Shown here: piece after piece, positions 6,929 to 15,510 of the stretch
How the letters are laid out: each line of letters begins with the position of its first letter
Numbering within the stretch: the stretch's first letter is position 1
The notes under the pieces: model-generated
What the model saw: only the letters and a program-made list of their open reading frames with translations
The model's database searches: none
Told to the model about the DNA's origin: nothing
Translations under genes and position numbers: made by a program
Source of the DNA: Streptomyces sp. P9-A2
Lineage (GTDB): Bacteria > Actinomycetota > Actinomycetes > Streptomycetales > Streptomycetaceae
DNA length: 64,000 bases
Assembly (NCBI RefSeq): GCF_036634175.1
Contig: NZ_JAZIFX010000001.1
Coordinates: 6,820,001-6,884,000, forward strand
Direction of reading: 5' to 3'

Positions 6929-9769
6929 TCACTTGGCGCGGCGGCCCGCGGCCAGGCGGACGATGTCCACCCGCGACCGGATGCCCAGTTTCCGGTACAC
7001 CCGGGTGAGCGTCGCCTCGACCGTCTTGACGCTGATGAACAGCCGGGCGGCGATCTCCCGGTTGGTGGCGCCCTCCATCACCAGTGAGGCGACCTGCCGT
7101 TCCATCGAGGCGAGGCCGTCCAGCGCCGCCGAGGCGGACGCGGGCACCGTGTCCGGTCCCACCGGACCGGCGGCCACGGCCTCGTCCACCTGCCGCAGCC
7201 AGGGCAGTGCGCGGCAGCGCCGGAACAGCCGGGCGGCCTCGTCGTAGGGGGCATGCCCTGGGGCCGCACCCGGGAGGCGGGCGCGCAGCCTGGCCAGCGC
7301 GAACGCGGCCCGCGCCTCCTCCAGCCCGTACCCCAGCCGGCCCAGCCGGTCCTGAGCCGACGTCAACTGCTTCCGCGCGGCCTCGTGTTCCCCGCGGGCC
7401 GCCCGTACCAGGGCCTCCGCGCGGTCCAGTACGGCGAGGACGCCCGCCCGGTCCAGCCGCAGCGCGTGCACCCGGGTGAGGTCGATGAGTTCCTGCGCCT
7501 CGCCGGGCTCGCCGATCCGGACCAGCGCCTCGGCGAGATCGCCGTGCCAGCGGCCCCGCGCCGGGTCGGTGATGCCCATGCCCCGCTCCAGCTCCCGCAC
7601 CCGGCGCAGCGAACGGACCGCACCCGCCGCGTCCCCGGCGGCCGACCGGGCATAGCCGAAGGCGGCCAAGGCGCGCGAGAGGTACATCTGGTCGCCGTCC
7701 ACCTCGGCGTGGTCGGCCGCCTCCCGGGCCAGGGCCAGCGCGCGTTCCACGTCTCCGCCGGAGGCCTCCGCGAGCGAGGCGAGCATCGCCGAGGCGCCCT
7801 CCCCGGTCCCGGAGTCCCGGGCCAGCCGCAGACTCTCCCGTGCCAGGTCCAGGGCGCGGCCGCAGTGCCCGGAGCGCAGCTCCGTGTCGGCGAGGAAGCG
7901 CAGGAAGTGCACCTCGCTCTCGACCATGCCGCGCCGCCGCGCCTCCCGCAGCAGCCCGGTGATGCCCTTGCGGGCCTCGGACAGCTGGTCACTCATGAGC
8001 AGCCAGCGGAACCTGGCCATGCCCGCGCCGTTGTGGTGGCAGGCCACGTAGGGGTCCTGGGGTTCCCGCAGGGCCCGCTTGATGGTGGCCGGGGCGTCCG
8101 GGTGGCCCATCAGGGTCTCGGTGGACGACTGGAAGGCCAGCGCCATCAGCTCGGTGCGCCGGTCCGCGCCCCGCGCCGCCAGGTCCGCCGCGTGCGCGGC
8201 CTCCCGCCGGGCCTTGTCGAAGTCGCCGTCGACCACCAGTTCCCGCCAGGCCAGCTGGTAGTGGACCAGGGCGAGCAGCCGCGGGTCGTCGCCCGCGTCG
8301 GCCAGCACCTGCGGGAAGACCGCGTCGACCTCACCGAGTGCCTGCCCGGCCGCCTCGATGACCACCATCCACGCCCGCACCCGCTCCGCGGGCACCGTGG
8401 CCCGGGTCAGCACCTCACGCGCGATGTCCCGGGCGAGATCCGCCTCCCCCGCGGTGATGGCGTCCTCGGCGGCCTGCAGCCGCCGCTCGTCCGGGCCCGG
8501 CGCGCCGTCGGCCGTGTCGGCCGGGGTGCGACGGGCGGCCAGCAGCCCCAGCGAGGCGGCGACCGAAGGAGCCCCGCGATCGCGGGCCAGCGCGGCGGCC
8601 TCGGCGAGCCGGGCCGCCACCTCCGGGTCGGTGCCGGTCGTGGCGAGGGCCAGATGCCGGGCCCGCTCGATGGGGTCGGAGGCCGCCGTGGACAGCGCGG
8701 CGTGGGCTGCCCGCCGCTCGTGGGCGGGGGCCTCCGCGTACAGCGCGGCCGAGATCAGCGGATGCGCGAACCGCAGCGCCGGCTCCTCCGGGTCCGTCGC
8801 CAGCAGCCCCAGCGCGGCGGCCTGGGCCGTCTCCTCCTCGGCGTGCTCCCGGCCGGCCGCGTGCAGCAGCGCCGGCGTCGGGCGGGCACCGGCGCTGGCC
8901 ACCAGCAGGGTGCGGCGCGCGTCGTCCGACAGCATCTCCAGCCGGCTGAGCACCAGGGCACGCAGCGAGGTCGGCACCGGCAGCGGCTCACCGGGGCGAG
9001 GCCGGGCCGGGCTCTCGGCCAGAGCACGGCCCAGTTCGAGCGCGAACAGCGGGTTGCCGTCGCTGGTGCGGTGGATGTCGCGGACCGTGGTGCGGGACAG
9101 ATCCGTGTAACCGCGATGGTCGAGCAGTGCGGACACCTGGGTACGGGAGAACGGGCCCAGCCGGACCACCCGCGTGTCCGGCGGGCAGGCCCGCAGATGA
9201 CGGTCGTACTCCTGCCCCTCCGTGCCCTCGGTCCGCACCGCGCACAGCATCTGCACCGGCGCGTCCCCGAGACGCCGGGCGGCGAAGCCCAGCAGCTCCG
9301 CACTGGCCGAGTCCAGCCACTGAAGATCGTCGGCGACGACCAGGACGGGTCCCTCGGCGGCCAGCGCCCGCAGGGTGGACAGCACCGCCAGGCGCAGCGC
9401 GAGCCCGTCCCGCTGGAGCGTGGACTCGCCGCGGCCGGTGAGCGCCGACTCCAGCGCGGTGCGCTGCGCGGCGGGCAGCGCACCGCAGACCCTCTCGAGG
9501 ACCAAACCGAACAGATCCGCCAGCGCCAGGAACGGAAGGTGGGATTCGGACTCCGTGGCGGAGCAGCGCAACACCGTGGGCGCCCCGCCCGCGTTTTCCG
9601 CCGCAAGTGCCCGCAGCACGGTCGATTTACCTATTCCGGCCGGCCCGTGCAGCAGCACGCTGCCCCCTCGGGCCAGCTGCTCGCGCGCTTGGGCGAACGG
9701 CTCCTCCCTGCCGATGACCAGGTCGGGACGGCATCGGACAGGATCCTTGAAGTCCCGGCGCACGGTCAC
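6929..9769 (-). CDS. LuxR-family (LAL) ATP-binding transcriptional regulator
   Basis: 946 aa. The architecture is that of large ATP-binding LuxR (MalT/STAND) regulators: an AAA ATPase with Walker A GPAGIGKST (42-50) and Walker B VLVVADDLQWLD (about 135-146), then a long TPR-like helical sensor region, then a C-terminal LuxR helix-turn-helix (ERQVASLVMEGATNREIAAR, then SVKTVEATLTRVYRKLGI, about 885-935). The GTG at 9769 follows AGGAGGGAGCG and is preferred to the GTG at 9847, which has no ribosome-binding site. It is transcribed away from the acyl-CoA synthetase genes across a 0.5-kb spacer and may regulate them, but no direct evidence is visible. The inducer is unknown. Confidence 0.9.
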   Translation of the reverse strand: MTVRRDFKDPVRCRPDLVIGREEPFAQAREQLARGGSVLLHGPAGIGKSTVLRALAAENAGGAPTVLRCSATESESHLPFLALADLFGLVLERVCGALPAAQRTALESALTGRGESTLQRDGLALRLAVLSTLRALAAEGPVLVVADDLQWLDSASAELLGFAARRLGDAPVQMLCAVRTEGTEGQEYDRHLRACPPDTRVVRLGPFSRTQVSALLDHRGYTDLSRTTVRDIHRTSDGNPLFALELGRALAESPARPRPGEPLPVPTSLRALVLSRLEMLSDDARRTLLVASAGARPTPALLHAAGREHAEEETAQAAALGLLATDPEEPALRFAHPLISAALYAEAPAHERRAAHAALSTAASDPIERARHLALATTGTDPEVAARLAEAAALARDRGAPSVAASLGLLAARRTPADTADGAPGPDERRLQAAEDAITAGEADLARDIAREVLTRATVPAERVRAWMVVIEAAGQALGEVDAVFPQVLADAGDDPRLLALVHYQLAWRELVVDGDFDKARREAAHAADLAARGADRRTELMALAFQSSTETLMGHPDAPATIKRALREPQDPYVACHHNGAGMARFRWLLMSDQLSEARKGITGLLREARRRGMVESEVHFLRFLADTELRSGHCGRALDLARESLRLARDSGTGEGASAMLASLAEASGGDVERALALAREAADHAEVDGDQMYLSRALAAFGYARSAAGDAAGAVRSLRRVRELERGMGITDPARGRWHGDLAEALVRIGEPGEAQELIDLTRVHALRLDRAGVLAVLDRAEALVRAARGEHEAARKQLTSAQDRLGRLGYGLEEARAAFALARLRARLPGAAPGHAPYDEAARLFRRCRALPWLRQVDEAVAAGPVGPDTVPASASAALDGLASMERQVASLVMEGATNREIAARLFISVKTVEATLTRVYRKLGIRSRVDIVRLAAGRRAK

Positions 9770-10240
9770 CGCTCCCTCCTGTGTCGTGTCCTGACCAATA
9801 TTAGGCAACGGGTCAGTTGAATTCGGAGGGGCGACGTCGTGAGGCATTTAACAGCGCACACGCGGATGAAATCCGAAGTCCCGGCACACCGGCCGAAAAC
9901 CCCGGACCACCGGTAATGCCGACCCCACGAGAACACCGCAAACCTACGGCAACCACCCCGCCCCGCGTGCGGAGACCACCGCCTCCCCACGCGTCCGGGC
10001 ACCCGGCTCGCGCATCACCGAGCGCGGACACCCCTTCACGGCCCCGTCCGTCACCCCCAGCCGCTCGGCCGCCCTCACCTCGGTCGCCCCCGCCCGGGCC
10101 GGCTGTCACCTGTTCGCCTCTCCGCCGCGGCTCCCGAATGAGCCACACCCCCTTTCAGGGGTGGTGAGACCTGCGTCACGGATTAGACGATGGCACGGAG
10201 GCACCCGGCAAGGTCCGGGACCGAGGAGGACGGAGCACCC
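9770..10240. promoter_or_regulatory. Divergent promoter region, LAL regulator / acyl-CoA synthetase
   Basis: 471 bp without a convincing gene. On the minus strand TAATAT (9797-9802) is a good -10 about 30 nt before the regulator's GTG. It sits inside an imperfect palindrome CTGACC...GGGTCAG (9790-9815). On the plus strand a CACCCC-ctttca-GGGGTG hairpin lies at about 10144-10163, ahead of the acyl-CoA synthetase. The middle is Pro/Arg-coding-like, GC-rich filler. Confidence 0.45.
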
Positions 10241-10270
10241 ATGACGACGGCGACGGAAGGGAACACATGA
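10241..10270 (+). CDS. Nine-codon upstream ORF (MTTATEGNT) overlapping the synthetase start
   Basis: A good Shine-Dalgarno (GAGGAGGACGG) serves an ATG at 10241. The sequence from this ATG is nearly identical to the start of the synthetase 26 bp later (ATGACGACGGCGACGGA in both). Because 26 is not a multiple of three, the first copy reads nine codons and stops in a 4-nt ATGA overlap with the real start at 10267. It looks like a tandem duplication that created a coupled leader ORF. Confidence 0.5.
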   Translation: MTTATEGNT

Positions 10271-11940
10271 CGACGGCGACGGAGGAGTTCCGCAGGGCCC
10301 GGGACTTCCTGCTGGAACACCGCGACGACTACACCACGGCCTACGAGGGCTTCCGCTGGCCGCGCCCCGACCGCTTCAACTGGGCGCTCGACTGGTTCGA
10401 CGTGATCGCGGACGGCAACGACCGCACCGCCCTGCACCTCGTCGAGGAGGACGGCGAGCGGACCAGGCTCTCCTTCGCCGAACTGGCCCGCCGCTCCGAC
10501 CAGGCCGCCAACTGGCTGAGGCAGCAGGGCGTGGGCGCCGAGGACCGGGTGCTCGTCATGCTCGGCAACCAGGCCGAACTCTGGGAGACCGCGCTCGCCG
10601 CGATGAAACTGCGTGCCGTGGTCATCCCCGCCACCCCGCTGCTCGGCCCCGCCGACCTGCGTGACCGCGTCGACCGGGGCCGCGTCCGGCACGTGATCAC
10701 GCGCGCCGCCGACACCTCGAAGTTCGACGAGGTGCCCGGCGACTACACCCGCATCGCCGTCGGCGGGGGCGCCGGCGACGCCTGGCTGCCCTACGAGGAC
10801 GCCTACGGCGCCGCCGAGCACTACGCGCCCGACGGGCCCACCCTCGCCGACGACCCCCTGATGCTGTACTTCACCTCCGGCACCACCGCACAGCCCAAGC
10901 TCGTCGAGCACACCCACACCTCGTACCCCGTCGGGCACCTGGCGACCATGTACTGGATCGGGCTCACACCCGGCGACGTGCACCTGAACATCTCCTCGCC
11001 CGGCTGGGCCAAGCACGCCTGGTCCAACCTCTTCGCCCCGTGGAACGCCGAGGCGACCGTCTTCCTGCACAACTACGCGCGCTTCGACGCGGCCCGGCTG
11101 ATGGCCGAGATGGACCGCGCCGGCGTCACCACCTTCTGCGCCCCGCCCACCGTGTGGCGCATGCTCCTCCAGTCCGACCTGACCGGGCTGCGCACCCCGC
11201 CGCGCGAAGTGGTCGCCGCCGGCGAACCGCTCAACCCCGAGGTCATCGAACAGATCCGGCGCGCCTGGGGCGTCACCGTCCGCGACGGCTTCGGCCAGAC
11301 CGAGACCGCCGTCCAGATCGCCAACAGCCCCGGCCAGCCCCTGCGGACCGGTTCCATGGGCCGCCCGGGGCCCGGCTACCGGGTCGAACTCCTCGACCCC
11401 GTCTCCGGCGCGCCCGGCGCCACCGAGGGCGAGATCGCACTCGACCTGTCGGACCACCCGGTGGGCCTGATGACCGGCTACCACGGCGACCCCGACCTCA
11501 CCGCCCAGGCCATGGCCGGCGGCTACTACCGCACCGGCGACATCGGCTCCCGCGACCCCGACGGCTACCTCACCTACGTGGGCCGCGCCGACGACGTGTT
11601 CAAGGCCTCCGACTACAAGATCTCCCCCTTCGAGCTGGAGAGCGCCCTGCTGGAGCACGAGGCGGTCGCCGAGGCGGCCGTCGTACCCGCCCCGGACGAG
11701 CTGCGCCTGGCCGTGCCCAAGGCGTACATCGTGCTCGCGGAGGGCCACCGGCCCGGCCCGGACACCGCGAGGGAGCTCTTCGAGCACTCCCGCAAGGTAC
11801 TCGCCCCCTACAAGCGGGTCCGCCGGCTGGAGTTCGGCGAACTGCCCAAGACCGTCTCCGGCAAGATCCGCCGCATCGAACTGCGCGAGGCCACGGCGGC
11901 GGGCTCCGACGCCGAGTACCGCGAGGAGGACTTCCGGTGA
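10267..11940 (+). CDS. AMP-binding acyl-CoA synthetase (medium/long-chain type)
   Basis: 557 aa. It activates a carboxylic acid as the acyl-adenylate and then the CoA thioester. The ANL-family P-loop YFTSGTTAQPK lies at about 199-209. The hinge motif YYRTGDIGSRDPDGY, then VGRADDVFK, is near 420-445, and the C-terminal catalytic Lys lies in KTVSGKIRR near 535. Sequence and length are closest to the acsM-like medium-chain synthetases. The start at 10267 is translationally coupled to the nine-codon ORF. The stop overlaps the GTG of the next ligase gene (GTGA), so the two formed one operon before the second was disrupted. The substrate is unknown. Confidence 0.88.
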   Translation: MTTATEEFRRARDFLLEHRDDYTTAYEGFRWPRPDRFNWALDWFDVIADGNDRTALHLVEEDGERTRLSFAELARRSDQAANWLRQQGVGAEDRVLVMLGNQAELWETALAAMKLRAVVIPATPLLGPADLRDRVDRGRVRHVITRAADTSKFDEVPGDYTRIAVGGGAGDAWLPYEDAYGAAEHYAPDGPTLADDPLMLYFTSGTTAQPKLVEHTHTSYPVGHLATMYWIGLTPGDVHLNISSPGWAKHAWSNLFAPWNAEATVFLHNYARFDAARLMAEMDRAGVTTFCAPPTVWRMLLQSDLTGLRTPPREVVAAGEPLNPEVIEQIRRAWGVTVRDGFGQTETAVQIANSPGQPLRTGSMGRPGPGYRVELLDPVSGAPGATEGEIALDLSDHPVGLMTGYHGDPDLTAQAMAGGYYRTGDIGSRDPDGYLTYVGRADDVFKASDYKISPFELESALLEHEAVAEAAVVPAPDELRLAVPKAYIVLAEGHRPGPDTARELFEHSRKVLAPYKRVRRLEFGELPKTVSGKIRRIELREATAAGSDAEYREEDFR

Positions 11941-12602
11941 CCCCCTCGGCCCCGGCACCGGTCCCCGCGCCCTCCCCGTCGTACAGCCACGGGACGAGCA
12001 CCACCCCGCTGCTCGGCGACACCGTCGGCGCCGATCTCGACCGCGCGATCGCCGCGTACCCGGACCGCGAGGCCCTCGTCGACGTGCCCTCGGGCCGGCG
12101 CTGGACCTACGCCGAGTTCGGCGCCGCGGTCGACGAGGTGGCGCGCGGGCTGCTGGCGAAGGGAATCACGACCGGTGACCGCGTCGGCATCTGGGCGGTC
12201 AACTGTCCGGAGTGGGTCCTGACGCAGTACGCCACCGCACGCATCGGCGCGATCATGGTGAACATCAACCCGGCCTACCGCGCCCACGAGCTGGAATACG
12301 TCCTGCGGCAGGCCGGTGTCGCGGTGCTGATCGCCTCGCTCTCCCACAAGGGCGGCGACTACCGGGCGCTGGTGGACCAGGTGCGCGGGCGCTGCCCCGG
12401 ACTGCGGGAGGCCGTGTACATCGGCGACCCGTCCTGGGACGCGATGACCGAGGGCGCCGCCACCGTGCCACGCGAGCGGCTCGACGCCGTCGCCGCCGGA
12501 CTGAGCTGTGACGACCCCATCAACATCCAGTACACCTCGGGCACCACCGGCTTCCCCAAGGGCGCCACCCTCTCCCATCACAACATCCTCAACAACGGCT
12601 AC
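11937..12602 (+). pseudogene. N-terminal part of a FadD-like AMP-ligase, cut by an IS element
   Basis: The first ~222 residues of a second acyl-CoA ligase. GTG at 11937 overlaps the previous stop. The protein runs through IQYTSGTTGFPKGATLSHHN (P-loop) to NNGY and then enters the IS left end at 12603, reading about 14 foreign codons to a stop at 12644. The C-terminal part resumes at 14494, but the ~190 residues that lie between these blocks in full-length homologues (substrate tunnel, A5 region) are absent from both sides of the IS. Insertion was therefore accompanied by a ~570-bp deletion. The gene cannot make an active enzyme. Confidence 0.9.
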
Positions 12603-12767
12603 CGGGATTCATTCGCAGTGCATCGGGCTTCAGCCCGGTGGTGAAGCGAATCTGAGGGTGGTGACGCGGAGCGTCGCCGCATCTGGTCCGGCGGGGCCGG
12701 ACACGGCGTGTGCACCACCGCGGCGCGGAGCGCCGTGATCGCCTGGTCCGGCGGAGCCGGGCAGGGC

Positions 12768-13184
12768 TCACACCGGCCGGTTCTGCTGCTCGACGTACTG
12801 CCTGATCACAGAGAGCGGGGCGCCGCCGACGGTCCCGGCGAAGTAGGAGCCCGACCACAGCTTGCTGGCCCGCCAGTAGTGGCGCACCAGGTCGGGGAAC
12901 TCCTGACGCAGGCGGCGTGAGGAGACGCCCTTGAGAGAGTTGACGAGCTTGGCGACGGCGACCTTGGGCGGGAAGTTCACCAGCAGGTGGACATGGCTGG
13001 TCTCGCCGTTGAACTCCACCAGCTCGCACTCGAAGTCCGCGCAGACCGACCGCATGATCTCCTCCATCCGCACCAGGTGATCGTCTGTGAACACGTCGTG
13101 CCGAAACTTCGTCACGAAGACCAAGTGCACATGCATCACAAATACACAGTGCCGACCAGTTCTGATCTCTTGCATCTCTGCCAT
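12768..13184 (-). CDS. tnpA: IS200-type Y1 transposase TnpA
   Basis: 138 aa from the ATG at 13184. This is a single-domain HUH endonuclease that cuts and rejoins the single-stranded IS ends. The HUH pair is His64-Val-His66 in SHVHLLVNF and the catalytic Tyr130 lies in VIRQYVEQQ; both are present. RHCVFVMHVHLVFVTKFRH near the start is typical of the family. It is transcribed away from tnpB with only 16 bp between the starts. The Shine-Dalgarno is poor, in line with low transposase expression. The ATG at 13175 is an equally possible start. Confidence 0.92.
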   Translation of the reverse strand: MAEMQEIRTGRHCVFVMHVHLVFVTKFRHDVFTDDHLVRMEEIMRSVCADFECELVEFNGETSHVHLLVNFPPKVAVAKLVNSLKGVSSRRLRQEFPDLVRHYWRASKLWSGSYFAGTVGGAPLSVIRQYVEQQNRPV

Positions 13185-13200
13185 AGCCCAAGTATGTACG

Positions 13201-14433
13201 GTGGCTCTCACGCAGCTTCGGTACAGCTTTCGCCTGTACCCGGATCACGCCCAACGCAGTGCGTTGTCACGGACATTCGGGTGCGCCCGCGTCGTCTTCA
13301 ACGACGCCCTGCGCGCCCGCGAGGACGCCAGAGCGGCGGGAGGCCCCATCCCGAAAGCCGGGGAGCTGTCCACGCGCCTGATCACCCAGGCCAAGCAGAC
13401 CGAGGCCCGCTCCTGGCTGAGAGAAGCCTCCGCGGTCGTGCTCCAGCAGTCCCTGCGCGATGCCGAGACGGCCTACAAGAACTTCTTCGCCTCCCTCAAG
13501 GGTGAGCGCAAGGGCCCCAGACTGGGAGCGCCGAGGTTCAAGTCCCGCAAGGACGCCCGGCAGTCGATCCGGTTCACCGCCAACGCCCGCTGGTCGGTCA
13601 CCGACAGCGGACGACTGAGCCTGCCGAAGATCGGGACCGTCAAGGTGAAGTGGTCGCGCACCCTGCCCGCCCCTCCCACCTCCGTCACCGTGATCAAGGA
13701 TGCGGCCGGACGGTACTTCGCATCCTTCGTCATCGACACCGACCCGGCCGCCGACGCCGCCCGGATGCCCGACAGCGACCAGACCGTCGGCATCGACCTG
13801 GGGCTGACACACTTCGCGATCCTCGACGACGGCACGAAGATCGATTCTCCGCGTTTCCTGCGCCGCGCGGAAAAGAAACTGAAGAAGGCCCAGCGGGAGC
13901 TGTCCCGCAAACGGAAGGGATCCAAGAACCGGGAGAAGGCCCGCCTGAAGGTCGCCCGCGCGCATGCCCAGGTCGCCGACGCGCGCCGTGAATTCCACCA
14001 CCAGCTCTCCACGAAGCTGATCCGCGAGAACCAAGCAATCGGCGTGGAGGACCTGGCGGTGCACGGACTGGCACGCACCCAACTGGCCAAGAGCGTGCAC
14101 GACGCGGGCTGGTCGCAGTTCGTGGCCATGCTCGTCTACAAGGCCGACCGGTACGAACGCACCCTGATCAAGATCGGCCGGTTCGTGCCGACCAGTCAGA
14201 CCTGCTCGCACTGCGACCATGTGGATGGACCCAAGCCCCTCCACATCCGGGAATGGACCTGCCCCGCTTGCGGAGCCCTCCTCGACCGGGACATCAACTC
14301 CGCACGCAACGTGAAAAAGGCCGCCGGACTGGCGGTATCGGCCTGTGGAGCGCCGGTAAGACCAGAATCCGTTCTGGCGCAGCGCAACGAAGCAGGAAGC
14401 CACGGATTCCCTCCCAAAACCTGTGCCGCGTAG
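13201..14433 (+). CDS. tnpB: TnpB RNA-guided nuclease of the IS605 family
   Basis: 410 aa. TnpB proteins are RuvC-type nucleases guided by an omega-RNA copied from the IS right end, and are ancestors of Cas12. The RuvC triad is complete: Asp199 in GIDLGLTH, Glu283 in IGVEDLAV, and Asp362/Asp364 in LDRDINSARN. The zinc finger has CSHC and CPAC. The N-terminal RNA/DNA-binding part begins LRYSFRLYPDHAQ. GTG start at 13201; no clear Shine-Dalgarno. The TAG stop lies in the loop of a perfect 9-bp hairpin (14421-14441) that is probably part of the omega-RNA. No frameshift is seen, so the protein is probably functional. Confidence 0.92.
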   Translation: MALTQLRYSFRLYPDHAQRSALSRTFGCARVVFNDALRAREDARAAGGPIPKAGELSTRLITQAKQTEARSWLREASAVVLQQSLRDAETAYKNFFASLKGERKGPRLGAPRFKSRKDARQSIRFTANARWSVTDSGRLSLPKIGTVKVKWSRTLPAPPTSVTVIKDAAGRYFASFVIDTDPAADAARMPDSDQTVGIDLGLTHFAILDDGTKIDSPRFLRRAEKKLKKAQRELSRKRKGSKNREKARLKVARAHAQVADARREFHHQLSTKLIRENQAIGVEDLAVHGLARTQLAKSVHDAGWSQFVAMLVYKADRYERTLIKIGRFVPTSQTCSHCDHVDGPKPLHIREWTCPACGALLDRDINSARNVKKAAGLAVSACGAPVRPESVLAQRNEAGSHGFPPKTCAA

Positions 14434-14493
14434 CGGCACAGCAACGAGAGAGAAGGCCAGAATCCTCGGGCTTCAGCCCGAGGAGCAAGTCAA
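14421..14493 (+). ncRNA. Predicted 3' part of the TnpB omega-RNA (IS right end)
   Basis: Two stacked hairpins, CTGTGCCGC-gta-GCGGCACAG (14421-14441) and CCTCGGGCT-tc-AGCCCGAGG (14464-14483), are followed by the IS terminus TCAA. In studied IS605 elements the omega-RNA overlaps the tnpB 3' end and runs past the IS border, so the first ~16-20 nt outside (from 14494) act as the guide. Here that would be the ligase gene sequence beginning TGGAACGAGCC. The 5' limit cannot be set from sequence. Confidence 0.55.
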
Positions 14494-14958
14494 TGGAACG
14501 AGCCGGAGCGCACCGCCGAGGCCGTCGACGCGGGCCGCTGGATGCACACCGGGGACCTCGCGGCGATGCGCGAGGACGGGTACGTGGAGATCGTCGGCCG
14601 CATCAAGGACATGATCATCCGGGGCGGGGAGAACATCTACCCGCGCGAGATCGAGGAGTTCCTCCACACCCACCCGAAGATCGCCGACGCCCAGGTCGTC
14701 GGCGTCCCGCACGAGCGGTACGGCGAGGAGGTCCTCGCCTGCGTCGTCCTGCGCGACGCCGGTGACCCGGTCACCCTGGAGGACCTGCGCGCCTTCTGCG
14801 CCGACCGGCTGGCCCACTACAAGATCCCGAGCCGGCTCCAGGTCCTGGACTCCTTCCCGATGACGGTCTCGGGGAAGGTGCGCAAGGTGGAACTGAGGGA
14901 GCGGTACGCCCCGGGTACGGCGGAGGGAGCCGAGGGGGTGGGCGGCACAGAGAGCTGA
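14494..14958 (+). pseudogene. C-terminal part of the IS-disrupted FadD-like AMP-ligase
   Basis: This resumes in homology at WNEPERTAEAVDAGRWMHTGDLA and ends normally at 14958. It contains the hinge motif (VGRIKDMIIRGGENIYP) and the C-terminal lysine motif TVSGKVRKVELRERYA. With the N-terminal piece at 11937-12602 it accounts for both ends of one gene. An internal ATG (14542, MHTGDL) could make a 138-aa C-terminal domain, but there is no reason to expect it to be functional. The 3' end faces a minus-strand GNAT gene 16 bp away. Confidence 0.88.
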
Positions 14959-14974
14959 GGCGCGCGGGCGGGTG

Positions 14975-15478
14975 TCAGGCGACGGTCCGGCGGAACACCT
15001 GCCGGGAACCGCCTTCCGGACCGGGTTCGGCCGGTTCGGCGGGGAGGAAGCCGAGGCGCTCGTAGAAGACGCGTGCGCCACTGGCCGCCGCCCCGGGGTG
15101 GTCGGCCCCGAAGGTGACCACCTCGATTCGGCCGGGACCCCGTACCCACCGGCGCGTCGCGTCCGCCATCAGCGCACGGCCGACACCCTTTCCCCGCGCC
15201 CGGTCCGAGACGACGAGCCAGTGGACGTGGTGGGCCGGCGGCTCGGCTCCGAACAGCAGCCCGCCGAGGAGGTCCGGACCCGGACCCGGGCTCGGACCCG
15301 GCCCTGGACTCGTGGGGCCGGGGTCGACGGCGACGAGCGCCATGGACGCGCGGAGGTGCGCGCGCACCGCGTCGTGGAAACCGGGTACCTCGACCATGGG
15401 GCCGAACCACTGCTCGACCTGGGACGCCAGGTCGAGGAACCCGGGGAAGTCCTGCTCTGCCGCTGTTCTGATCATCAT
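14975..15478 (-). CDS. GNAT-family N-acetyltransferase
   Basis: 167 aa. Acetyl-CoA-binding motif A is SDRARGKGVGRALMADATRRW, and motif B is ARVFYERLGFLPAEPAEPG. Between strands 2 and 4 there is a low-complexity Gly-Pro run (PGPTSPGPGPSPGPGP) that replaces the usual loop. Two adjacent ATGs (15478 and 15475) could both start; the first is listed. The acceptor substrate is unknown. It sits in tandem with another GNAT gene, 32 bp downstream of it, so the two may be co-transcribed. Confidence 0.85.
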   Translation of the reverse strand: MMIRTAAEQDFPGFLDLASQVEQWFGPMVEVPGFHDAVRAHLRASMALVAVDPGPTSPGPGPSPGPGPDLLGGLLFGAEPPAHHVHWLVVSDRARGKGVGRALMADATRRWVRGPGRIEVVTFGADHPGAAASGARVFYERLGFLPAEPAEPGPEGGSRQVFRRTVA

Positions 15479-15510
15479 GCGAGCAGGGTGGCAGGTGTGT
15501 GCCCCGGTGG

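Larger units (their letters stand above)
12603..14493 (+). mobile_element. IS200/IS605-family element with divergent tnpA and tnpB
   Basis: About 1.89 kb. Neither end has terminal inverted repeats or a target duplication, as expected for Y1 single-strand transposition. Each end has a subterminal hairpin with the same core: left 12621-12640 (CATCGGGCT-tc-AGCCCGGTG) and right 14464-14483 (CCTCGGGCT-tc-AGCCCGAGG). GAAT sits at the 5' foot of the right hairpin and TCAA closes the element, matching the guide/cleavage pair known for IS608. The left flank is GGCTAC; the right flank is TGGAAC of the ligase gene. Both ORFs look intact, so the element may still be mobile. Confidence 0.85.
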
